Of a stretch of DNA of 64,000 bases, positions 57,496 through 64,000 are shown piece by piece. The DNA lies in NCBI RefSeq assembly GCF_000744785.1, contig NZ_JQMO01000003.1, forward strand, positions 620,001 through 684,000. The letters run 5' to 3'. The stretch is from Kitasatospora azatica KCTC 9699 (lineage in GTDB: Bacteria; Actinomycetota; Actinomycetes; Streptomycetales; Streptomycetaceae). The notes below the pieces were generated by a model. The model made no database searches, had not been told where the DNA came from, and was given only the letters and a program-made list of their open reading frames with translations. The number at the start of each line of letters is the position of its first letter. Within the stretch, counting starts at the first letter, position 1. A program made the position numbers and the translations under genes.

Positions 57496-59082
57496 GTGAA
57501 GCGGTGGAACATCCTGTTAGTGCTCGGCACCGCCCAGTTCCTGATGGTGCTCGACGCCTCGGTGATGAACGTGTCGATCAGCCAACTGGTCGAGGACTTC
57601 GACACCGAGGTCACCTCGATCCAGGCCGTCATCACCCTGTACACCCTGGTGATGGCGGCCTTCATGATGACCGGGGGCAAGCTCGGCGACATGTTCGGGC
57701 GGCGCCGGATGTTCATCGTCGGCCTCGCCGTCTACGGGGTCGGCTCCGGGCTGACCGCGCTCGCGCCTACCGTCTGGGTGCTCGCGATCGGGTGGTCGGT
57801 CATCGAGGGGCTGGGCGCGGCCCTGGTGCTGCCCGCCCTCGCGGCGCTGGTGGCCGGCTCCTACACGGGCCGCGCCCGGGCCGTGGCCTACGGCGTCATC
57901 GGCGGCGTCGCCGGCGCCGGGATCGCGGTCGGCCCGCTGGTGGGCGGCTGGGTCACCACCTACCTCAGCTGGCGGCTGGTCTTCGCCGGCGAGGTCGTCC
58001 TCGTCCTGGTCATCCTGCTGCTGGTCCGCTGGATCCCGCAGCAGCCGGCGCCGACCGAGCGGGTGCGGCTGGACACGGTCGGCTCCGCGCTGTCCGCGGC
58101 CGGCCTCGCCCTGATCGTCCTCGCGGTCCTGCAGAGCGGCACCTGGGGCTGGGTCGCGCCGCGCAATCCCCCGTTCACCGTGCTCGGGTTCGCGCCGACG
58201 CTGTTCGCCATGGCCCTCGGCGCCGCCCTGCTCTACGTGTTCTGCCGCCACGAACGCCGACGCGAGGCACAGGGCCGGGAACCGCTGGTCTCGCTCGACC
58301 TGTTCGGCAACCGGCCGCTGCGTGCGGGGCTGGCCACGCTGTTCAACCAGAACGCCATCCTGCTCGGCCTGTTCTTCGTCATCCCGCTCTACCTCCAGGT
58401 CGTCCAGGGGCTCGACGCCTTCCAGACCGGGCTGCGGCTCCTCCCGGTGTCCATCACCATGCTCGGCGCCTCGATGTGCGGCTCGCTGCTGCTGCGGCTG
58501 GCCTCACCGCGGACCATCGTCCGGGTGGGACTTCTGGTCCTGCTCGGCTCCACGCTGTGGCTGATCACGGCCATCGGACCGGAGCTGCACGGCGCCTCGT
58601 TCGCCGGCGCGATGGCGCTGCTGGGCCTGGGGATGGGGATGCTCGCCTCCCAGTTGGGCAACACGGTGCAGTCCAGCGTGCAGGGGGCGGACCGCAGCGA
58701 GGCCGGTGGGCTGCAGTACAGCGCGCAGAACCTCGGGTCCTCGGTCGGCACGGCGCTGGTCGGCGCCGTTCTGATCGGTGCCCTGGCCGGGTCCGTGACC
58801 AGCCAGATCAGCAGCGACCCGCGGATCTCGGACGCCGTCGCCGGGCAGGCCCAGGTCCGGGTCGAGGCGGGCCTGTCCTTCGTCCCCGCCGACCAGGTGG
58901 CCACGGCGCTCGCCGGGGTGCCCGAGCTGCCGCCGCAGGAGGCCGCCGCCATCGTCGAGAACTACCAGGACGCGCAGATCGACGGCCTCAAGGCCGCCGT
59001 CCTCGTCTGCACCGGGATCACCGCCGTGAGCTTCCTGTTCACCGGCAAGCTTCCGGCCGGCAGGCCCTCGCGCACGCCCTGA
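57496..59082 (+). CDS. DHA2-type MFS exporter (14 TM)
   Basis: 528 residues, GTG start. Motif D1-like FLMVLDASVMNVSISQL in helix 1, motif A GGKLGDMFGRRR between helices 2 and 3, and motif C GVAGAGIAVGPLVGGWVT in helix 5 mark a 14-helix drug:proton antiporter. It ends the small-gene run begun at 55702, so those proteins may be co-expressed with an efflux pump. Confidence 0.9.
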   Translation: MKRWNILLVLGTAQFLMVLDASVMNVSISQLVEDFDTEVTSIQAVITLYTLVMAAFMMTGGKLGDMFGRRRMFIVGLAVYGVGSGLTALAPTVWVLAIGWSVIEGLGAALVLPALAALVAGSYTGRARAVAYGVIGGVAGAGIAVGPLVGGWVTTYLSWRLVFAGEVVLVLVILLLVRWIPQQPAPTERVRLDTVGSALSAAGLALIVLAVLQSGTWGWVAPRNPPFTVLGFAPTLFAMALGAALLYVFCRHERRREAQGREPLVSLDLFGNRPLRAGLATLFNQNAILLGLFFVIPLYLQVVQGLDAFQTGLRLLPVSITMLGASMCGSLLLRLASPRTIVRVGLLVLLGSTLWLITAIGPELHGASFAGAMALLGLGMGMLASQLGNTVQSSVQGADRSEAGGLQYSAQNLGSSVGTALVGAVLIGALAGSVTSQISSDPRISDAVAGQAQVRVEAGLSFVPADQVATALAGVPELPPQEAAAIVENYQDAQIDGLKAAVLVCTGITAVSFLFTGKLPAGRPSRTP

Positions 59083-59150
59083 GCCAGACGCCCTGAGCCG
59101 GACGTTTTGAGCCGGACGTTTTGAGCCGGACGTTTTGAGCCGGACGTTTT
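59081..59150 (+). repeat. 14-bp tandem repeat after the MFS gene
   Basis: Five 14-bp units; four are identical (GAGCCGGACGTTTT), and the first is degenerate. The repeat starts at the MFS stop codon. No spacer structure, so not a CRISPR. Confidence 0.9.
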
Positions 59151-59241
59151 GAGCAAGTGCCCCCGAGACCGCCTCACCCGCACCGGGTGACCCGCGACTG
59201 GCCGTCCCCGCCGGAGCGAGGTTGAGTGGAACTGTCGCCAG

Positions 59242-61962
59242 ATGACAGTACTCACCCTCGTCTCCCTGGATGGCCCGATGAAGGACCTCGCAGCACCCGG
59301 CGCCGCCGAGCGTTCCCGGCGGCTCGCACCCTCGGGTGATCCGATGCTCGCGGCCAGGTTCACCGTCCCCGCGCCGCCGAAGCTGCTGGTGCACCGCCCG
59401 GGGCTGCTCGGCCGTCTGACCAAGGGTGCGCAGGGGACCCTCACGCTGGTCAACGGTCCGGCCGGCGCGGGCAAGACGACACTCGTCTCGCACTGGCTCG
59501 ACGCGCGCCTGGCACCACCCGTGAGCGCCTGGCTGACCGTGGAGGCCACCGACGCACCGGGTGTGTTCTGGGCCCATGTCCTGGAGACGCTGCGCCGGCA
59601 CGGTGTCCGGCTCGGGGCCGAGGTGGGCCGGCCGACCAGCGCCACGGCGGTGGACCAGTCGCTGCTGATCCGCCTGGCCGACGCGCTGGCCGAGCGGTCG
59701 GATCCCGCGGTCCTGGTCCTCGACCAGGTCGATGTCCTCACCTCGAAGGAGATCGTCGACCAGCTGCAGTTCGTGCTGAGCCACTGCTCCGCGGGCCTGC
59801 ACCTGGTGCTCCTCGGCCGGGCCGAGCCGCCGCTGCCGCTGCACCGCTACCGGGCGGCCGGCGAGATCACCGAGATCCGCAGCACCGACCTGCGGTTCAC
59901 CGAGACCGAGGCGCGCGAGCTGCTCGCCGCCCACGGGCTGGCGCTCCCGGGCGGCACGGTCCGGCTGCTCGTCGAGCGCACCGAGGGGTGGGCGGCGGGC
60001 CTGCGGCTGTGTGCGCTGGCCATGCAGCGCAGCGAGGACCCGAAGGCCTTCGTCCAGGATTTCGCGGCGGACCGGACGACCATCGCCGATTTCCTGCTCA
60101 CCGAGGTGCTGGAGCCCGAACCGCCACCCACCCAGGAGCTGCTGCTGCGCGCCAGCATCACCGATCCGATCCACCCGGACCTGGCTGATGCCCTGGGCGA
60201 GCGTCAGGACGCCGACCGGACCCTGGCCGAACTGGCGCGCGCCAACGCCTTCGTGGAGCGGGTCGACGGCTCCGCCGTGTACCGGCTGCACCCGCTCTTC
60301 GCCGAGGTGCTGCGCGCCCGGCTGCGGCACCGGCACCCCGGGCTTGAGCCGCGGCTTCGCGGCGAGGCGGCGCGCTGGTTCGCCGGAGCGGGGTGGCTGA
60401 CCGAAGCCGTCGCGCAGGCCGCGGCCGCGGCCGACTGGGAGTTCGCGGCCGGACAGGTGGTCGATCAGCTGGCCATCGGCCGGCTGCTGGCCGGCCCGGA
60501 CGCCGAGGAGCTGCGGCCGGCGTTCGCGGCCATGCCGCCGGACCTGCCGGGCTCGGCGCCGGCCCTGGTGGGGGCGGCCTGCCGGCTGGTCGAGCGCGAC
60601 CTCGAAGGCTGCCGGGCGCAGCTGCGGCGGGCCGACGGCTGCCTCGGCGAGTCCGAGCCCGCCGAGTCGCGGTTGAGCCGGGCCCTGGTGGAGGTGCTGG
60701 CCGGGCGGCTGGCCGGTGACCCGGCGGTCACCGAGCAGGCGGCGGCGGACGCCGAACGGCTGTGGACCGAGGTCCCGCCCTCGCTCGCGGCCGGGCACCC
60801 GGAGGTCCCCGCGATGGTGCTGGCGGCTCTCGGCGCCGCCGAGCTCGGTGCCGGGCACCTCGACCGGGCCGCAGCCGTGCTGGCCACGGCCGTCGAGGCC
60901 TGCGGGCGGCCGGCGACCGAGCCCCCGCTCTGCGACTCGCTCGGCTCGCTGGCCCTGGTGGAGTTGCTGCGTGGCCGGCTGCGGGCGGCCGAGACGCACG
61001 CCGGCGAGTCGCTGGCCGTCGTCGAGCAGGCCGTGGTGCGGCCGCAGGGCCCCGTCCGGCTGGACCATGTCGTCCTGGCCGGGGTGGCGACCGAGCACGA
61101 CGACCTGGCGACCGCCAGAGTCGAGCTGGAACTGGCGCGGGCGACCGCCGGTCCGCAGCCCGAGCCGGTGGCCGAGGTGGCGGCGGCGGTCATCGGCGCC
61201 CGACTGGCGGCGGCCGAGGGCCAGTGGGAGCAGGCCTTCGCCGTCCTCCAGGGGGTCGGCTCCGGCGCTGCCCAACAGCCTTTGCCCGCCTGGGCGGTGG
61301 ACGAGCTCGCGATCGCCGAGTCCGCGGCGCACCTGACGCACGGCGATGCGGACACGGCTCTCCAGGTGCTGGGTGCCGTGCCCTCGGAACGGCCCGAGCA
61401 CGCGCTGGCCGAGGCACGGGCCCTGCTGGCGACCGGGCAGCAGCAGCAAGCGCTGCGGGTGCTGGCTGCGGTTCCCGGCGACGGGCCGGCCACCGGCGCA
61501 ACCACCGCCACCGCGCAGACCCAGGCCTGCCTGCTGCGCGCCCAGGCGGCCGTGGCGGAGGAACAGCCCGAGGAGGCCAGGCTGCAGCTGACCCGGGCCC
61601 TGGTCCTGGCCAGGCCGGAGGAGCTGCGGCGGGTGTTCGTGGAGAGCGGTCCGTGGGTGCGCCGACTGCTGCGCCAGGACCCGCAGTTGGCCCGTGCCCA
61701 CAGCTGGCTGCCGGCCCGTACCCTCGGCTATCTGCGCCCCGGAGCCTGCGAGCAACTTCCGGCGGTGGTTGGCCAGTTGAGTGAGCGCGAGCGGGAGGTG
61801 CTGCGGCAGACCGCACAGTTGCTGTCCACCGAGGAGATCGCGGCCGAGCTCTTCCTCTCCGTCAACACCGTCAAGACCCACCTGAGGAGCGTCTACCGCA
61901 AGCTCTGCGTCAGCCGCCGCAGCGAGGCGGTCCGCCGGGCCCGGGAGTTGGGGATCCTCTGA
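59242..61962 (+). CDS. LAL (MalT-like) LuxR family ATP-dependent regulator
   Basis: 906 residues. P-loop NGPAGAGKTTLVS at about 73-85, Walker B VLVLDQVDV near 155, STAND winged-helix region, a long TPR-like middle, and a C-terminal LuxR helix-turn-helix (LSEREREVLRQTAQLLSTEE, then LFLSVNTVKTHLRSVYRKL). LAL proteins act as ligand- and ATP-gated activators; in streptomycetes many control secondary metabolism or sugar use. The neighbours do not identify a target. Two or three possible starts (59242, 59278) cannot be told apart. Confidence 0.9.
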   Translation: MTVLTLVSLDGPMKDLAAPGAAERSRRLAPSGDPMLAARFTVPAPPKLLVHRPGLLGRLTKGAQGTLTLVNGPAGAGKTTLVSHWLDARLAPPVSAWLTVEATDAPGVFWAHVLETLRRHGVRLGAEVGRPTSATAVDQSLLIRLADALAERSDPAVLVLDQVDVLTSKEIVDQLQFVLSHCSAGLHLVLLGRAEPPLPLHRYRAAGEITEIRSTDLRFTETEARELLAAHGLALPGGTVRLLVERTEGWAAGLRLCALAMQRSEDPKAFVQDFAADRTTIADFLLTEVLEPEPPPTQELLLRASITDPIHPDLADALGERQDADRTLAELARANAFVERVDGSAVYRLHPLFAEVLRARLRHRHPGLEPRLRGEAARWFAGAGWLTEAVAQAAAAADWEFAAGQVVDQLAIGRLLAGPDAEELRPAFAAMPPDLPGSAPALVGAACRLVERDLEGCRAQLRRADGCLGESEPAESRLSRALVEVLAGRLAGDPAVTEQAAADAERLWTEVPPSLAAGHPEVPAMVLAALGAAELGAGHLDRAAAVLATAVEACGRPATEPPLCDSLGSLALVELLRGRLRAAETHAGESLAVVEQAVVRPQGPVRLDHVVLAGVATEHDDLATARVELELARATAGPQPEPVAEVAAAVIGARLAAAEGQWEQAFAVLQGVGSGAAQQPLPAWAVDELAIAESAAHLTHGDADTALQVLGAVPSERPEHALAEARALLATGQQQQALRVLAAVPGDGPATGATTATAQTQACLLRAQAAVAEEQPEEARLQLTRALVLARPEELRRVFVESGPWVRRLLRQDPQLARAHSWLPARTLGYLRPGACEQLPAVVGQLSEREREVLRQTAQLLSTEEIAAELFLSVNTVKTHLRSVYRKLCVSRRSEAVRRARELGIL

Positions 61963-62020
61963 CCGGTGGTGGTGCGGGGCGCCCCGCACCACCCGTCCCC
62001 CCGGACAGGCCCCAGGTCGG

Positions 62021-62911
62021 TCAGCCGAGGGCCAGGGCCCTCAGCCGGTCGGCGGCGCCGTTGAAGTAGTCCTGGTCGCCGGGGAAGGTGCCGGAGTCGG
62101 CGTACTGCCAGAAGGTCTGATAGCCCCAGCCGTTCGGGAGGGTCCCGACGGTGGAGGCGTAACGGGCGATCCAGAGCGGGTTGGTGGTGCCGAAGCCGCC
62201 GTTGTTGCCGGTGCAGGTCGCCCACCAGTTGGTGGTGGTGTAGATCGTCGGGTAGCGCCCGGTCAGGTAGTGGACCTGGTTGCTGAAGCTGTGGATCCAG
62301 GAGACCATCGCGCTCTGGCTCAGCCCGTAGCAGGTCGCGCCGTACGGGTTGTACTCGATGTCCAGCGCGGGCGGCAGGGTCTTGCCGTCGGCCGACCAGC
62401 CGCCGCCGTGGCTGACGAAGTAACTCGCCTGGGTGGCACCGCTGGAGACGTTCGGCAGCGCGAAGTGGTAGGCGCCCCGGATCAGTCCGGCGTTGTAGGA
62501 ACCGTTGTACTGCTGCGCGAAATAGGGGTTGGTGTAGCCGGTGCCCTCGGTGGCCTTGATATAGGCGAAGGCGCCGCCGTTGGCCGCCACCGAGGACCAG
62601 TTGACGTTGCCCTGGTAGCTGGAGACGTCCAGCCCCCTGGTCTGGGTGACCAGCGGCTGGATGCCGCCGCCGGCGTCGCGGCCCTCGTGGGCGGCCACCG
62701 TGGAGCCGGCGAAGTCGCGCTCCGGGTGGGTGGGTTGGAAGCCGCGTCCGGCGGCGTCGGCCTGAGCGGGCGCCGCCGCGGTGGCGGCGAGCAGCACGGC
62801 GGACAGCGCGGTGGCCGCGACGGCGCCGGTGCGGCGCAGCCGGGAGCGGGCGGCGGTGTGGGAGTGGCGGGCGGCGCGGGAGAGGCGTGAGGTGCGGGCA
62901 GTACGGGACAT
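62021..62911 (-). CDS. Secreted GH25 lysozyme
   Basis: 296 residues from the ATG at 62911 with an AAGGAG box. Long basic signal peptide (1-52, cleavage near APAQADA), then a GH25 domain with its signature acids: RGLDVSSYQG (catalytic Asp), AFAYIKATEGTGYTN, and PPALDIEYNP (catalytic Glu). It cuts the MurNAc-GlcNAc bond of peptidoglycan, as in cellosyl and mutanolysin. No cell-wall-binding domain is attached. Confidence 0.95.
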   Translation of the reverse strand: MSRTARTSRLSRAARHSHTAARSRLRRTGAVAATALSAVLLAATAAAPAQADAAGRGFQPTHPERDFAGSTVAAHEGRDAGGGIQPLVTQTRGLDVSSYQGNVNWSSVAANGGAFAYIKATEGTGYTNPYFAQQYNGSYNAGLIRGAYHFALPNVSSGATQASYFVSHGGGWSADGKTLPPALDIEYNPYGATCYGLSQSAMVSWIHSFSNQVHYLTGRYPTIYTTTNWWATCTGNNGGFGTTNPLWIARYASTVGTLPNGWGYQTFWQYADSGTFPGDQDYFNGAADRLRALALG

Positions 62912-62972
62912 GTTCGCTCCTTGTGGCCTGGCAGGGATGAGTACCACATGTGCGAGCTGTGCGAGAACGCGA

Positions 62973-63003
62973 ATGCCAATGCACGCATACCAATGATTGG
63001 CAT
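62973..63003. promoter_or_regulatory. Inverted repeat upstream of the GH25 gene
   Basis: Perfect 8-bp arms ATGCCAAT and ATTGGCAT with a 15-bp spacer, about 62 bp before the lysozyme start codon. AT-rich in GC-rich surroundings, so a regulator site is likely; the regulator is unknown. Confidence 0.55.
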
Positions 63004-63167
63004 GACCTTGCCCGGCGAGCGTAGCGGCCAACCCCCTTGCACCGCTAGAGAACTGAGGCTCACTCAGCAGAAAAACGCCCACCAGGACCCGCGTAGACCA
63101 GACCCCGCCACCGCGCGTTCACCCGCACCGGCGGAGCCGCCCAGCCACCCCGTACCGGCAGGCCCGC

Positions 63168-63620
63168 TCAGCGCAGCCGGCGCGCCACCTCGCCCAGCGC
63201 CTCGGCCACCACCGCGAGCTGCTCGCGGTCCAGCACGTCGACCAGGGCCGCGCGCACCGCCGCCACGTGCCCGGGCGCGGCCGACCGCAACGCCGCCATG
63301 CCCTCCTCGGTCAGGTAGGCGAAGACCCCGCGCACATCGCTCGAGCAGGACCGTCGCCCGACCAGCCCGGACTTCTCCAACTGGGCCACCTGGTACGTGA
63401 GTCCACTCTTGGAGGTGACCAGGCGGTCGGCCAGCTCGGCCATCCGCAGCGAGTGGCTCGGCGCGGCGGAGAGGTGGACCAGGATCTCGTACTGGGTGTG
63501 CGAGAGCCCAGCGTCGTCCTTGAGCTGCTGCTCGAGGTGGCGCGCCACCAGATTGCTCGCCGCGAGGAAGCCTCGCCAGGCCGCCATCTCCTGCTCGTCC
63601 AGCCACCGGGTCTCTGCCAT
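63168..63620 (-). CDS. MarR family regulator
   Basis: 150 residues from the ATG at 63620. Winged helix with [20 protein letters not shown], the recognition segment [20 protein letters not shown], and a wing [19 protein letters not shown]. Divergent from ribA with two identical palindromes in between. It probably represses itself and ribA. Confidence 0.9.
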   Translation of the reverse strand: MAETRWLDEQEMAAWRGFLAASNLVARHLEQQLKDDAGLSHTQYEILVHLSAAPSHSLRMAELADRLVTSKSGLTYQVAQLEKSGLVGRRSCSSDVRGVFAYLTEEGMAALRSAAPGHVAAVRAALVDVLDREQLAVVAEALGEVARRLR

Positions 63621-63642
63621 GCGAACCAGCTTATCCCTGTTG

Positions 63643-63654
63643 TTCAAATTTGAA
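63643..63654. promoter_or_regulatory. MarR-type operator 1
   Basis: Perfect 12-bp palindrome TTCAAATTTGAA 22 bp upstream of the MarR start codon. Confidence 0.8.
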
Positions 63655-63683
63655 GAGCGATGTACTGTCGCCCGAGACGGATC

Positions 63684-63695
63684 TTCAAATTTGAA
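63684..63695. promoter_or_regulatory. MarR-type operator 2
   Basis: A second, identical TTCAAATTTGAA palindrome, 41 bp centre to centre from operator 1 (about four helical turns) and 43 bp before ribA. Confidence 0.8.
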
Positions 63696-63738
63696 CTACT
63701 GCTGCCCCGGAACCAACCGGAGACGACCGGAGAACCTC

Positions 63739-64000
63739 ATGACGAGCCGCACCCCCCAGCCCGCCCGGATCCGCACCCGGGTCACCGTGCCGCTGCGCTT
63801 CGGCGACGGCTACCGGGTCGACGCCGACGTGGTCACCTTCCACGACCTCGCCGACGGCGCCGAACACCTGGCCCTCGGCCTCGGCGACCCGGGCGCGAGC
63901 ACCACCCCGCTGGTCCGCCTGCACTCCGAGTGCCTCACCGGCGACGTCTTCGGCTCCGCCCGCTGCGACTGCGGCCCGCAGCTGCGCGAGGCCGTCGAGC
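63739..64000 (+). CDS. ribA: GTP cyclohydrolase II, N-terminal part (runs off window)
   Basis: The first 87 codons are present. [20 protein letters not shown], then [20 protein letters not shown], hold the three zinc cysteines and the GTP-binding Arg-x-His region of GTP cyclohydrolase II. The enzyme opens GTP to start riboflavin and deazaflavin synthesis. No dihydroxybutanone-phosphate synthase domain precedes it, so it is a single-domain form. Control by a divergent MarR protein is unusual for a vitamin gene and hints at a specialised second copy. Confidence 0.9.
   Translation, partial: MTSRTPQPARIRTRVTVPLRFGDGYRVDADVVTFHDLADGAEHLALGLGDPGASTTPLVRLHSECLTGDVFGSARCDCGPQLREAVE

Noticed and set aside
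59081..59150. CRISPR array
   Set aside because: Direct 14-bp repeats without spacers and no cas genes.
58504..61992. 1162-codon minus-strand frame
   Set aside because: Antisense shadow of the LAL regulator and MFS genes; composition is typical of GC-rich antisense.

Overview
The window is very GC-rich actinomycete DNA with strongly GC-biased third codon positions, GTG and TTG starts, and many 1-4 bp stop/start overlaps. The gene families (DasR-type box before nagB, F420-type LLM oxidoreductase, ECF42 sigma, DUF5709, CHAD, GH25 and LAL regulators) suggest a streptomycete (Streptomyces, Kitasatospora or a close relative). I see no rRNA, tRNA, CRISPR array, transposase or phage module. Most of it reads as accessory chromosome.

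Region 1 (1-9137, minus strand) is a radical-SAM peptide (RiPP) cluster. In transcription order it holds two SPASM-type radical SAM enzymes, a haem-oxygenase-like diiron enzyme, an MFS exporter, three 64-residue precursor paralogues, a class III cyclase/AAA-ATPase regulator, a cytosolic subtilase, and the start of a further gene. All three precursors lack cysteine and end in VGG-x-aromatic (VVW, LVW, LFF). One precursor is fused in frame to the C-terminus of the MFS exporter.

Region 2 (9138-24660) is a mosaic of small units: DUF3224; an NmrA-like/Rrf2 divergent pair with two operator palindromes; a TetR/acyl-CoA dehydrogenase pair with a 59-bp tandemly duplicated operator; a LysR/EamA island bounded by an 83-bp repeat of the acyl-CoA dehydrogenase 3' end; an LLM oxidoreductase and a phytoene-desaturase-like flavoprotein; a GlxA regulator/HD protein/metallo-hydrolase run; a DGPF-ECF42 pair; and a VOC protein.

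Region 3 (24673-42932, plus strand) is the most unusual part. After a Crp-type cNMP-binding regulator comes a tightly coupled run of nine genes: a cyclase-homology protein, a P-loop/HEAT NTPase, an SPFH-like protein, a PycTM-type membrane effector, a membrane vWA protein, a 1157-residue tubulin/FtsZ-like GTPase, a large membrane protein, a pseudokinase-zinc ribbon-GTPase fusion, and a tail-anchored GAP1-like partner. It looks like an NTP- and nucleotide-signal-controlled conflict (immunity) system at the membrane, related to Pycsar but much larger.

Region 4 (43058-64000) holds a double VOC protein, nagB under a DasR box, a DUF6445 oxygenase, an ArsR/small membrane protein pair, a ferredoxin-reductase-like flavoprotein, an HNH-like lipoprotein, a P450, a CYTH-CHAD protein, a ROK repressor divergent from a secreted GH30 glycanase, a GH15 pseudogene made by an internal deletion, a run of small SHOCT/DUF membrane proteins leading to a 14-TM MFS exporter, a LAL regulator, a GH25 lysozyme, and a MarR/ribA pair with twin operators. 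The window ends inside ribA.
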